Assembly (NCBI GenBank): GCA_037126765.1
Contig: JBBCBC010000022.1
Location: 3,658,001-3,722,000, forward strand
Direction of reading: 5' to 3'
Source: Stenogyne calaminthoides
Taxonomy: Eukaryota > Streptophyta > Magnoliopsida > Lamiales > Lamiaceae
DNA length: 64,000 nt
In this document: positions 9,602-19,410 of the stretch, in pieces
Layout: every line of letters starts with the position of its first letter
Position numbering within the stretch: the first letter of the stretch is position 1
Notes under the pieces: model-generated
What the model was told of the DNA's origin: nothing
What the model saw: only the letters and a program-made list of their open reading frames with translations
The model's database searches: none
Made by a program: the position numbers and the translations under genes

Positions 9602-11534
9602 ATGACCGGCGGCAAAGGTATACGAAAAGCGATCAGCAGACGTATATTCGGGAGATCTAGTGGATCCAGTGGAACCCGTGAAAATAACGAAGCGGAAGAG
9701 CAAAATTGGGTACCGATACCCGATGTCGAGACGACGAGTACTACTGAAGATGACCACCGTGATGATTCAACTGAAGGTGGCGATGATGATTCATCTAGGT
9801 CTCGGGAGATTGACGAAAAGGAACTAGCAAATCATGATCCACCACAGATTCGATTACCTATACAAGTGTGGAGTGGGAAGTATGTTATACCACTATATCT
9901 TTATATTTATATATAATGTAATATATACGTGTGTAACACTCTTTTAATTTTACAGGTTGTATCCCTCGAATAAATGTTTGAGGATCATCAAGGAACATCA
10001 TGTCCCGAGATATGGAGTTGGGCGGGTACACGTGGGCATTGGTTTCTGAAAATCGGAAAAACAGGTGGTGGAAGACATTCCAGGTATGCATTCGTTTGAT
10101 TAATTTAAGTAGCTTGTTCATTATATTGTTACTTATACGTTTAATTTTCATTTTTTTATTAGAGGGATGTCACCTGGGATCAAAGAATAGATGACACAAG
10201 ATAGATCAAGGATCTGTTTATGCGGAGAGCAAGTACTCGGTATGTTGATCTTCTCAATAACTGGAAGACGATACATAGTAAGAAGGGAAAGGTTCCCCCA
10301 TGGGATGATGATATGTGGAAGGCATTGAAAGATTACTGGCTCAGACCTGAAGTCATAGCTAAAAGCGATTAGTGCCGCAAAAATTGGGCCTCCAAAAAAT
10401 CTACACATCACGGAGGATCAAAAGGAGCGACTGATTTTGCGTATGGCTTTGTAAGTATTTTTTGCACCACCAAAAATCGATATTTTTATTACTTCTATCA
10501 TAATAATTAATAGTAATTAACAAAACTATACAAAATTGTCAGTGGCATAAAAATGGACGCCTCCCAACGGCATGGGAACTCGTGAAGAACTTTCACAAAA
10601 AAGATTTCGTGTATGCTGAGATGGAAGCCATACTTGTAAGTGGTAGAAGTAACGTTGTTTATCCAATATATAACTTAGTAAATTAATAGTATATCTAATT
10701 TTAAATGTCAAAATATTTGTATGTCAGCGAGAGGTGGAGGAACGGATAAATTCTGAGTTGCCCGATGCAGACGAGTACGAGCGCAGTAAACAAGCCAGCA
10801 ACTACTATACAGAGAAGACGTCGTACTCCCATGGGAAATACAGGGGATTGGGGCAAATGTCGGAGTTGGGACGCATTCAATCTGGCCCAGGCGGGACATC
10901 TGGGGGCACGTCTATCGGCGGTTTCTCTCCATTTGATCAAGAGCGCTTTTTGGCTCAGGAGCACGAACTCGAGAGAGAAAGACAGCAAAGGGGGGAGATG
11001 GCCAGACAGATGGCACAAAGGCAAAGCCAAATAAACCAGATGTCACAAATGCAGAGTCAAGTGAGCCAGATGAGCCAGTTTTTCTCGATGTGGCAGGCAA
11101 CCTTTGCTCCCCAGCAACCGTCGTGGCAAGGAACCGGTGGTCCTCAGCAGGGATTGGGAACCGGTGCTCCACAGATGGGTGTTACTCCCCAACAGGGATT
11201 GCAGGGAATTGGAGGTTCCCAACAGTGGGGTAGTCAGGCCGGTATTTTTACACATCTTCCCCAGCCGACCGGTGGTTATTATGATCCCGTACCACCTCCT
11301 GGTCTTTTTGTTCCTCCATTCCCTCACATTCGAGCTCCTGTAGGTCCCAGTGCTTCTTTTGCTCGTGTTCGACGTCGTTCCGTCAACTCTTTCGGCAGTA
11401 CTCAAGGTCTCAGTGAAATGCTCAGAGGTGTCGTTACATTTGATCCCAGTATGTTTCCTCCTATTAATCAATTTCCCCCGACAAATGACAATGATGATGA
11501 TGATGATGATGGTGATGATCATGTGACGCATTAA
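9602..11534 (+). pseudogene. CACTA transposase-associated protein (Transposase_24 type), degenerate
   Basis: Five exons can be proposed from GT/AG signals: 9602-9879, 9956-10083, 10163-10450, 10543-10635 and 10728-11534. Exon 1 is acidic and Ser/Thr-rich. Exons 2-4 carry the family signature: RWWKTFQ, then ASTRYVDLLNNW, VPPWDDDMWKALKDYW and HHGGSKGA, then WHKNGRLPTAW. Exon 5 (from REVEERINSELPDADEYER) has a coiled-coil-like Gln/Met/Glu-rich stretch, a Gly/Gln/Pro-rich region and an acidic tail. Such proteins are CACTA accessory or DNA-binding proteins acting in the nucleus. It is not functional as read: TAG codons interrupt exon 3 at 10202-10204 and 10370-10372, and the frame of exon 2 does not join those on both sides. 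No TNPD-like catalytic transposase is present here. Confidence 0.8.
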
Positions 11535-11666
11535 ACATTTGTGTGTGTGTGTGTTATGCATTAAACATTTGAATAAATCCTTCTATTATTCGTCATCCTC
11601 ATCGTTGCACTCATCTGTATTATCATCATCGTCCTCGTCTTTCCTCACCATCAACATCTTTATCAT

Positions 11667-12012
11667 TCCTGTAAGTTTGACCCATTCCAAAATAAATCCT
11701 TTATGTTTCTGCTTTATCAATTTTGGTCTTAGGTATACGATTTTCATCCTTTTTTGACCAATTTAGGTCCTAGGGTGTACGCTTTTCATCCTTTATGTTT
11801 CTGCTTTATCATTTTTGTTCCTAGGGTGTACGATTTTCATCCTTTTTGACCAATTTAGGTCCTTTTTCATGTGGCTTACCGGCCACTTTAAAAATTTCTG
11901 ACGGAAAAGGATAAAAATTGGTCAAAAAAGGATGAAAATCGTACACTCAGGACCAAAAATGATAAAGCTGAAACATAAAGGATTTATTTTGGAATGGGCC
12001 AAACTTACAGGA
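11667..12012. repeat. Foldback MITE, TCCTGTAAGTTTG family (copy 3)
   Basis: Same inverted ends as the copies at 3495 and 6569, but with its own differences (for example GGTATACGATTTTC near the left arm). It lies in the tail just downstream of the CACTA gene; the homologous site in the 44.3-kb tail has no such insert. Confidence 0.75.
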
Positions 12013-12066
12013 CATAAAATGAAATATTCCCTACTCGTTATCCTCCCTTTCATTCTCCTTTTCTTG

Positions 12067-13300
12067 TTGTTATTTAAGAGAATTATAAGAAGGCAATAAT
12101 TTTCTAATGCAAAATCCTCCTATGCACCATTTGCACCAATTAAGAATGGGTGCAATATATTTTTTTTTTCGCTTTTTTTTCTACAGTTAATTTATCCGAC
12201 CCGACCCGAATTTGGCCCGACTGGTACATGACTCACTCGACACGAATAGATTTAGGTTTTTTTTAATAGTGTTTTTCCATTTTTTTTCTTCACCCGGTCT
12301 GGACCCAACCCGACCCGCTCCGAACCCGGTTCAAGTGGTTCATGGTTCACCCGATCCGAATGATTAATAAATTAAGGTTAAAGTTATGATTCATCTAAAT
12401 TAAAATTGAATTCAATTGCACCAATTTCACAAGTGCGCACAAGCTTTCAGTCATTTTCTAAATATGAATTGGAGGGAGTACGTATAAGAAACGCCAATGT
12501 ACTAATTACTAACACAAAATTTGAAATTGAGAGGATGAACCCAGACATTAAAGTGAGAAAGCTACTGCTTCAGATTCTATCTGAATATTAAAGTGAGAAA
12601 GCTACTGCTTCAGATTCTATCTAAATTACGTGTGCTTTGATTTTATTTTATTTTTATCGGAAAAAATGCGGCAAAAAGAGGTGCAACATGAGGACTTCCC
12701 AGTGGGTCATCCATCCTAGTACTACTCTCACCCAAGCACGCTTAATTTCGAAATTCTGATGGGACCCGGTGCATTAGTGCTGGTATGATTATTCACCTCT
12801 TTCTCATTTATCTTTAAAATCATTAAAAATATTTAAATAACAATAGCTTTCATAGTGTTATATTGAATTTCAAAAAACTAAGGATTTAATAGGGAGACAA
12901 TAATTTTCATAAAATATGTGAATTTTTGTTCAGAACGGATGTATTTTGACTGGAATGACACTAGATATAATAATGACAAATCTGAAAATCTAAGGTTCAA
13001 ATATTTAGTTATAGAGGATGTATCTAGATATTAGTTACTGCTAGTTGACAGGGCGAGATACGAAGAACACAAAAGCATGTGCATGCACAGAAGCAACTTG
13101 CATGTGAGAGAGGGAGAAGCAAACTTTTTGTGGATATTTCATTAGCACAGAAGCAACTTGCTTGTGAGAGAGGGAGAAGCAACTTGCATGTGAGAGAGGG
13201 AGAAGGAATACCCTTCTATTTCTGCAATGATAAGCTCTGCTCATTGAATAAAACAAATTTCTGAGATTGATGTAACTTTCAAGTAGAAGTGAGAACGAGG
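12067..13300. repeat. Segment A, first part (paralogous to 44461-45714)
   Basis: About 1.2 kb of non-coding DNA closely matching 44461-45714. It contains one copy of a dispersed family with GCACCATTTGCACCAATT at one end and AATTGCACCAATT at the other (12123-12440), internally repeating 'TTCACCCGATCCGAATG'-like text. A short duplication (AAAGTGAGAAAGCTACTGCTT) occurs at 12548 and 12590. No gene seen. Confidence 0.75.
13085..13205. repeat. Short tandem repeats, CTTGCATGTGAGAGAGGGAGAAG
   Basis: Units containing AGCAACTTGC(A/T)TGTGAGAGAGG occur three times here but only twice in paralogous segment B (45520-45620). The repeat number has changed since the duplication. Confidence 0.7.
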
Positions 13301-13318
13301 GAGTTTGAATCACAAATC

Positions 13319-14032
13319 TGTTACGTTTTTTATATTTTCTGGATGATCGTAATATGTTTTTGAGGTTTTCTGGAATTATATTGCGGATAATGTAAATTGC
13401 TTGAAGAACAAGATATGAAGATTTGAAGACATGAAGAAATAGGGAGAGAGAGAATTAGATAGGAGGAGAGATAGTTAGAAGAGAGAGAATGCTGCAAATT
13501 TCTGATATTCCCATTCATTCGGCCAGTGTCGTATTTGTAACTAACATTGGGGTCCACCCCACAGTGGATATTCTCTAGGTAATTTAAAAACAGAATCTAA
13601 AATATATAAAGGATATTCTAAATTATTCTCAATGTTTGGGCCCATTTTCGTGAAGCCCAAACCTTCATTCATTCAGATGAGCCGTTCGGATGATTTGGCT
13701 CAAGTAGAATCTGAGCCTCAGTATTCTCGCTCAGATAAATTGGCTCAGGTGGATCCTGAGCCTCAGTTTGCTCGTTCAGATAAATTGGCTCAGGTGGATC
13801 CTGAGCCTCAGTTTGCTCATTCAGATAAATTGGCTCAGGTGGATCCTGAGCCTCAGTTTCTACGTTCAGATAAATTGGCTCAGGTGGATCCTGAGCCTCA
13901 GTTTCTACGTTCAGCTTCTTTGGCTCAGGTGGATCCTGAGCCTCAAATTCCTCAATCAGGTTTCCTACTGATTTTAACTTTCTTTTCGTACCCATCTCTT
14001 TACTTTTCAAATTTCTCTCTGGACTCGCAACA
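13319..14032 (-). repeat. Gypsy 3' LTR
   Basis: Plus-strand text TGTTACGTTTTT to GACTCGCAACA; on the element's own strand it starts TGTTGCGAGTCC and ends ACGTAACA. It contains six 45-bp repeats (13675-13944) and the last ~120 codons of the polyprotein reading frame. Confidence 0.93.
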
Positions 14033-14412
14033 ATACTCCCTCCAACGAAAGATCCTTGTCCCCAAGGATGGAATGTAGGAAAATTTCGCAGAACAAAGGC
14101 GGTATCTTCCCATGAATCGATTTTCCAATCTTCGGTAACCCAATAGACACGAACCTGATCTTTCTCCTTTTCATTTTCCAGGTGTCGAAGTCGCTCTGTG
14201 ACATAGTAAGGTTGGATCGCAAAAAGGCCGTTGCTATCAACATCTGGAAGACTCTGTGAAGGTACATACTTAACCCCTATGTGTTTCTTGAGTAACGAAA
14301 TATGGAAGACGGGGTGAATCTTTGACCCAATTGGTAGATCTAATTTGTAAGCCACACTCCCTACCCTTTGCAGGATTGTATAGGGGCCGAAGTATTTTGA
14401 TGATAACTTCAA
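13669..14412 (-). CDS. Gypsy polyprotein C-terminus: integrase tail, chromodomain and 15-aa repeats
   Basis: A 247-codon open frame. Residues ~1-60 are the integrase C-terminal region (KYFGPYTILQRVG, IHPVFHISLLK). Residues ~65-125 resemble the chromodomain of plant chromoviruses (VRVYWVTEDWKIDSWED, then FPTFHPWGQGS), a module thought to guide integration to particular chromatin. The frame then passes the 3' LTR boundary (14032) and encodes six repeats of the type EAQDPPEPIYLN plus three variable residues before a stop at 13669. The repeat length (15 codons, 45 bp) preserves the frame. Since earlier parts of the polyprotein are frameshifted, translation of this part is unlikely now. Confidence 0.8.
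   Translation of the reverse strand: MKLSSKYFGPYTILQRVGSVAYKLDLPIGSKIHPVFHISLLKKHIGVKYVPSQSLPDVDSNGLFAIQPYYVTERLRHLENEKEKDQVRVYWVTEDWKIDSWEDTAFVLRNFPTFHPWGQGSFVGGSIVASPERNLKSKEMGTKRKLKSVGNLIEEFEAQDPPEPKKLNVETEAQDPPEPIYLNVETEAQDPPEPIYLNEQTEAQDPPEPIYLNEQTEAQDPPEPIYLSENTEAQILLEPNHPNGSSE
13675..13944 (-). repeat. 45-bp minisatellite in the Gypsy LTR (six units)
   Basis: Units of 45 bp with core GGCTCAGGTGGATCCTGAGC (plus strand) repeat six times with few changes. The same array with private substitutions is at 19015-19284 in the other LTR. Because 45 is a multiple of three, long frames stay open on both strands. Confidence 0.92.
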
Positions 14413-15226
14413 ATTCTTTCGGTATTGAATGGAATTCTGCCGAAAGGGTTGAAGTTTGAGAAAAACTTGGTCACCTACTTCGAAAACCCTCTCTTGCGTA
14501 TGTTTTCTGCTTGTACCTTCATGCGATTATGTGCTTTGACTAAATTAGCCTTGACTTGCTGTATGATGTGCTGTCTGTGAGCAAGCAGATCTGTAACCTC
14601 CTCATTTGTTGAATCCAAATATGGCCCATAAGTGAATCAGAGAGGAGTATATCCAGAGAGAGCCTCAAAGGGTGTCATCCTCGGGCTTGAATGATAATTT
14701 GTGTTGTACCAAAGATTACGCCATGGGTAGCCACTTCAACCATCGCTTTGGGTTGTCACTTACTAAACACCTCAAAATTTGTTCCAAACATTGATTCACC
14801 CTTTCAGTCTGTCCATCAGATTGGGGGTGATAAGATGAGCTTAGGTGCAATTGAGTTCCTACCAACTTAAATAGTTCCTTCCAAAAACAACTAGTAAATA
14901 TTTTGTCTCTATCACTCACTATACTAGCTGGTAACCCATGCAACTTATAGATAACATCCAAAAACACCTTAGCTAAAGATGTAGCAGTATATGGATGTGA
15001 TAGGGTTGTGAAATGTGAGTATTTAGTGAATCTGTCCACTATTACCCATATCACATTCTTTCCCCAAGAATTATGAAGCCCCTCTATGAAATCCATAGAG
15101 ATATGTGACCATGCTTGGTCTGGTATGGGTAAGGGTTATAGGAGGCCAGGGTATAAACATGAGCTTGACTTATTTCTGGCACATACTTCACACTTCTTGA
15201 CCCACATCAACACATCATTTTTCATA
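14413..15226 (-). pseudogene. Gypsy integrase core, frameshifted
   Basis: The best frame (15096-14716) shows MDFIEGLH, VIVDRFTKYSHF, IVSDRDKIFTS and HPQSDGQTERVNQCLE. These contain the integrase catalytic acidic residues: the second D in SDRD and the E of TERVN. The first is expected in the MDFIEGL region. The zinc-binding N-terminus is at the end of the preceding ORF (GGHSGVTGTYQRLKRMFF), separated by a frameshift near 15227. Downstream of 14716 the frame is broken again before the chromodomain frame. Confidence 0.85.
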
Positions 15227-17050
15227 TTAGGCCAAAAAAAACATCCTCTTAAGCCTCTGATAAGTTCCTGTAACCCCAGAATGCCCTCCATAGGGTGTGG
15301 AGTGCATTTCAGAAAGGATTAAATCTCTTAATCCACTACTGCTACCCACAACCAGCCTCTTCTTATATCTCAGAATGCCATTAGTGAACTGAATTAAGGG
15401 ATAAGTATTAGGATCAGTACCTTTGGCTTTGATGATTTCCTTAATGTAACCATCATCAGTGTAACTTAGCAGGACCTGATCCAACCAAGTTGGGACCATT
15501 GTAGAAATAGCAGAACAACTGTTCTCCTTCCTGGATAATGCATCAGCTGCACTGTTCTCACTCCCCTTTTTATACAGAATCTCATAGTCAAGACCCAGCA
15601 ACTTAGTAATCCATCTTTGTTGTAGTGGGGTTACCACCTTCTGGTCCAGAAGGTGTTTCAAAGATTGTTGGTCAGTCTTTATAGTGAATTTCTGCCCCTG
15701 CAAGTAGTGTTTCCACTTCTCAATGGCCATTAGTACTGCCAAAAACTCCCTCTCATAGACCGAGAGTGCCTGGTTCCTTGGACACAAAGACTTACTCATG
15801 TAAGCAATGGGCTTACCTTCTTGCATGAGAACAGCCCCAATTCCCTTCCCACTAGCATCAGTTTCCACCACAAATCTCTTTGTGAAATCAGGCAATGCTA
15901 GCACTGGAACACTCACCATGGCTTCCTTCAACTTCTGAAAAGCTAGGTCTGCCTCAGGGTTCCATTTGAAACTGTCCTTCTTGAGTAAGGAAGTGAGTGG
16001 TTTGCTGATGAAACCATATCCCTTCACAATTTTCCTGTAATACCCTGTTAATCCCAAAAAACCCCTCAGTTGTTTAATGGTTTGTGGTTTTTGCCATTGA
16101 ACCATACACTCAATCTTTCCTGGATCAGTGGCAACTCCATCTTTAGAAATTAAATGGCCCAAATACTCCACACTAGTCTGGCCAAAGCTACATTTGCTCC
16201 TCTTAGCAAACAACTTGTTGGCCCTCAAAAGTTGTAAAACTGCTTCCAAGTGAACTAAATGTTGTGTTCCCTCATTGATGTAAATGAGGATATCATCAAA
16301 AAAAACCAACACAAACTTCCTCAAGTGATCCCTGAACACCTGATTCATCAATGATTGAAATGTAGCAGGTGCATTGCACAACCCAAATGACATCACTAGG
16401 AATTCATAATGACCATTGTGGGTCCTGAAAGCAGTCAATTGCCTATGCTCCTTCTTCATTAGGATTTGAAAGTACCCTGACCTCAAATCTATCTTTGAAA
16501 AGATCTTAGCACCCTTGAGCTCATCTAGTAACTCATCAATGATAGGAATAGGGTAGTTGTGCTTGATTGTGAGTTCATTAAGGTACCTGTAATCCACACA
16601 TAGCCTCCAGGTGCCATCATTTTTCTTCACCAAAATCACAGGTGAAGCAAAAGGGCTTTTACTGTGTTGAATTACTCCTGTAGTCAGCAAATCCTTTACA
16701 ATCTTCTCATTCTCCTCCTTATGGCTGTGAGAAATTCTATATGGATACTGCTGTTTAGGGATGCTTCCTAGTTTGAGTATAATCTGGTGTTCCACCCCCC
16801 TCCCTGGTGGTAATTCTACTGGTTCCTCAAATATATCCTTGTAAGCTAGTAGTAGCTTATGTAACTCAGGATCATCTTCAGTGTGGGTAGGAGGTGCTGA
16901 TGTAATTAAATACATCTCATTAATTTCCTTAAAGGCCTCTGTGTGGATCATCTGATATAACCCCACATCAGAAATCAACTTACATTCAGCTGATGAAGTA
17001 AGTGCTTGTAGTTTCACCCTCTTCCCAAGCAAGTTGACTGTGAAAGTCAT
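15227..17050 (-). CDS. Gypsy reverse transcriptase-RNase H
   Basis: A 607-codon uninterrupted frame. RT begins near residue 90 (SPFASPVILVKKNDGTWR, then FSKIDLRSGYFQI), with the active site FFDDILIY at ~250-257, the F(Y)xDD form usual in Gypsy elements. RNase H follows from ~390 (ETDASGKGIGAVL, KTDQQSLKHLL, SAADALSRKEN). The end carries the start of the integrase zinc-binding domain. It would copy element RNA into cDNA in cytoplasmic particles. No catalytic residue is obviously lost, so this part is best preserved, but the polyprotein is broken on both sides. Confidence 0.93.
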   Translation of the reverse strand: MTFTVNLLGKRVKLQALTSSAECKLISDVGLYQMIHTEAFKEINEMYLITSAPPTHTEDDPELHKLLLAYKDIFEEPVELPPGRGVEHQIILKLGSIPKQQYPYRISHSHKEENEKIVKDLLTTGVIQHSKSPFASPVILVKKNDGTWRLCVDYRYLNELTIKHNYPIPIIDELLDELKGAKIFSKIDLRSGYFQILMKKEHRQLTAFRTHNGHYEFLVMSFGLCNAPATFQSLMNQVFRDHLRKFVLVFFDDILIYINEGTQHLVHLEAVLQLLRANKLFAKRSKCSFGQTSVEYLGHLISKDGVATDPGKIECMVQWQKPQTIKQLRGFLGLTGYYRKIVKGYGFISKPLTSLLKKDSFKWNPEADLAFQKLKEAMVSVPVLALPDFTKRFVVETDASGKGIGAVLMQEGKPIAYMSKSLCPRNQALSVYEREFLAVLMAIEKWKHYLQGQKFTIKTDQQSLKHLLDQKVVTPLQQRWITKLLGLDYEILYKKGSENSAADALSRKENSCSAISTMVPTWLDQVLLSYTDDGYIKEIIKAKGTDPNTYPLIQFTNGILRYKKRLVVGSSSGLRDLILSEMHSTPYGGHSGVTGTYQRLKRMFFLA

Positions 17051-18630
17051 CTTTTCATAGTCAAGCTCAATAGGTGTGCAAAACTTTAACCAATCCTCCT
17101 AGGATCGGATCACAACCCTCATTCTCCAACAACCTCGATTGGGTAGGTGAACTGATGTCTCAGATGTTCCAAGTGAAAGGATTCACTTGTTGTGAGTGAC
17201 CAACCTTTGCCCATTAAGAACCTTCACCAAGATATATGGGTTTAGCATCACTCGAGAGGGCATTTGAGCCTTTTAGCGGTAGCCTTTTGTATATAACTTT
17301 CGGTCTTTACACGAGTCTATGAGAATGTGGAGTTTGTGGTGTTCAAACTCTCCAAAAAGCCTCATGGTAGTAACTCCATCTTCACCACTTAGAGCATTTA
17401 GTGTCATCCGGACCTCTTCCATGATGTCACCCTAAAAAAACGACTTGTTCCCCCTTCATTGGTAGGAGAAGAGAAGGTTTGAGTATCTTCCTTCTTTCGC
17501 GAGAATCATGTATGAAATTCTCTGTTTGCATTTGTGCCCATGCACAAAAGGTTCATCACAGTTGTAACATAGTCCCTTCTCCTCCTAGTTTGCCATCTCT
17601 GTAGGAGATAAGATTTTTAAAAGGTGGTTTCCCTTTCTTTGGAAGGGCCCAAAATAGCATCACTCTTCTTCCTTTGCATAAAATTAGAGTTAGAGTTAGG
17701 GTTAGGGTTAGGGTTAGGATTAGAAAAAAACCGGAATAGGGCTTAAATTTTTTAGTTAGTGCAAAGAAGAGAGCTTTGATCTTGCTTTCCCGCCCAATTT
17801 AATAGCATGTTGAAGTGTGGTAGGTTCAAACATGGCTCTTTTGTAGCTTGTAACTCCTCATTAAGTCCTCCAATGAAACTTGCCACAAAGTAGGTTTACG
17901 AGAATACATCCCCAATAACTACAAAGATACAAGCTTTCAAATTTCCTCATACTTATCAACATAATCTTCATAGCTACTGCAGATTGTTTGAGTTTGTTAA
18001 ACTCGTAAATCCTTTTGTAGAGTCCTTAATCTCCTCAAATCTAGTTGAGAGAATAACCAAAAAATTGTGCCCAAGTTAATTCCACATCTCTTTGATTGAA
18101 ATTCTGAACCCATAGTGCTGCTTTACCCTCAAAATGGATAGTAGCCAAAGTGATTTTTTGTTGATCAGTCATACTGGGCATAAGCTTAAAATACCCATTG
18201 GATCTCAGTACCCATAACCTAGGTTTAGAGCCATCAAACCTAGGAATTCAATCTTAAACCTTTGGGTTGTGAAATTGAGTACCATCGTTAACCTCCTTGG
18301 AGATTCTCGATCTTGATAGGATGATCCCCCACCGATTAGCCAGTAGTTAGGCCCTCCACCACCGAGATCCAAAGTTAGGACTCCCCAAAATAGAAGACCC
18401 TTCATTGTGACCCCTCGCTTTTTTCCATATTCAACAACAGAATCGCTTGCATGGGTTGTCAAAGTTTTAGTCATAAGCTCAAATTTCTCTTCCATCTTGG
18501 TTGTTAAACCATGCATATTGTCTGTTAGCTTCCCTTCTACTGCTTCCCGCTTCATGGCTTCCGTTTTGATTAATAATTCCAGCTTTTTGTGTGATTCTTG
18601 CAGATCCTTGGAGCGTGTTCCCTCAGCCAT
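17051..18630 (-). pseudogene. Gypsy gag and protease region, multiply frameshifted
   Basis: Starts at the ATG at 18630 (MAEGTRSKDLQES, typical of plant chromovirus gag) just inside the primer site. Then comes a Lys/Glu-rich helical stretch. Gag core text is readable in changing frames around 18240-18060 (FKLMPSMTDQQK, then IHFEGKAALWVQNFNQRD). A zinc knuckle CYNCDEPFVHGHKC is at about 17567-17526. Several frame changes and stops make it non-coding. Protease precedes the RT frame and is not clearly readable. Confidence 0.8.
17684..17727 (+). repeat. Interstitial TTAGGG-like repeat
   Basis: TTAGAG/TTAGGG hexamers repeat about six times within the Gypsy gag region. The unit is six bases, not the TTTAGGG of most plant telomeres. 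On the coding strand it would give alternating residues (Asn-Pro or Leu-Thr), so it is better read as a coding microsatellite than a telomere relic. Confidence 0.6.
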
Positions 18631-18635
18631 GATCA

Positions 18636-18658
18636 AAACTTGGCTCTGGAATGCCAAA
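18636..18658 (-). promoter_or_regulatory. Gypsy primer-binding-site remnant
   Basis: Next to the 5' LTR, the minus strand reads TTTGGCATTCCAGAGCCAAG. This resembles the initiator-Met primer site TGGTATCAGAGC with a short insertion and substitution. Its position next to the LTR supports the call. Confidence 0.5.
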
Positions 18659-19372
18659 TGTTACGTTTTTTATATTTTCTGGATGATCGTAATATGTTTT
18701 TGAGGTTTTCTGGAATTATATTGCGGATAATGTAAATTGCTTGAAGAACAAGATATGAAGATATGGAGATATGAAGAAATAGGGAGAGAGAGAATTAGAT
18801 AGGAGGAGAGGTAGTTAGAAGAGAGAGAATGCTGCAAATTTCTGATATTCTCATTCATTCGGCCAGTGCCGTATTTGTAACTAACATTGGGGTCCACCCC
18901 ACAGTGGATATTCTCTAGGTAATTTAAAAACAGAATCTAAAATATATAAAGGATATTCTGAATTATTCTCAATGCTTGGGCCCATTTTCGTGAAGCCCAA
19001 ACCTTCATTCATTCAGATGAGCCGTTCAGATGATTTGGCTCAGGTAGAATCTGAGCCTCAGTATTCTCGCTCAGATAAATTGGCTCAGGTGGATCTTGAG
19101 CCTCAGTTTGCTCGTTCAGATAAATTGGCTCATGTGGATCCTGAGCCTCAGTTTGCTCATTCAGATAAATTGGCTCAGGTGGATCCTGAGCCTCAGTTTC
19201 TACGTTCAGATAAATTGGCTCAGGTGGATCCTGAGCCTCAGTTTCTACGTTCAGCTTCTTTGGCTCAGGTGGATCCTGAGCCTCAGATTCCTCAATCAGG
19301 TTTCCTACTGATTTTAACTTTCTTTTCGTACCCATCTCTTTACTTTTCAAATTTCTCTCTGGACTCGCAACA
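18659..19372 (-). repeat. Gypsy 5' LTR
   Basis: Same 714 bp as the LTR at 13319-14032, with the 45-bp array at 19015-19284. A few private substitutions lie inside the array, such as TGGATCTTGAGCC and CTCATGTGGATCC. Confidence 0.93.
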
Positions 19373-19410
19373 AAATCGTTCAATAATTTTGGTCTCAAAT
19401 AGATCTAGTC

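Larger units (their letters stand above)
8518..12066 (+). mobile_element. CACTA (En/Spm) element with transposase-type gene, right end not found
   Basis: The left terminus CACTACAAAAAAATACTG at 8518 is followed by subterminal repeats of the AACGAGGG / CCCTCG type (8530-8820), a TATA box, and a multi-exon gene with a plant transposase (Transposase_24) signature. I cannot find the inverted right terminus in the window. Downstream of the gene the sequence joins the CATCCTCATC-rich tail shared with CACTA-X and then segment A. The element seems inserted in a Stowaway remnant (8480-8517). Confidence 0.7.
13319..19372 (-). mobile_element. Ty3/Gypsy chromovirus LTR retrotransposon, 6,054 bp, decayed
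   Basis: Complete structure: 714-bp LTRs at both ends and 5-bp TSD AAATC (13314-13318 and 19373-19377). The polypurine tract GGAGGGAGTAT lies next to the left LTR, a primer-site remnant lies next to the right LTR, and gag, RT-RNase H, integrase and chromodomain remnants follow in order on the minus strand. Segment B has the unoccupied site (CACAAATCGTTCC at 45725), confirming insertion after the A/B duplication. The LTRs differ at roughly a dozen positions by eye, so it is fairly young, yet coding is interrupted in gag and integrase. Confidence 0.95.

Noticed and set aside
10701..11561. Overlapping minus-strand and +2 frames across the CACTA gene
   Set aside because: They lie opposite or out of phase with the exon that continues the Transposase_24 reading and have no recognisable motifs.
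13085..13205. CRISPR-like direct repeats
   Set aside because: Only three contiguous, variable units in a plant non-coding segment; a simple tandem duplication explains them.
13632..14078. 148-codon plus-strand frame with KLAQVDPEPQ repeats (and its twin at 18972-19481)
   Set aside because: A shadow of the 45-bp LTR minisatellite; any 45-bp repeat keeps several frames open, and the other strand continues the Gypsy polyprotein.
17684..17727. True interstitial telomere
   Set aside because: It is short, lies inside a retrotransposon gag, and the unit does not match the common plant telomere.
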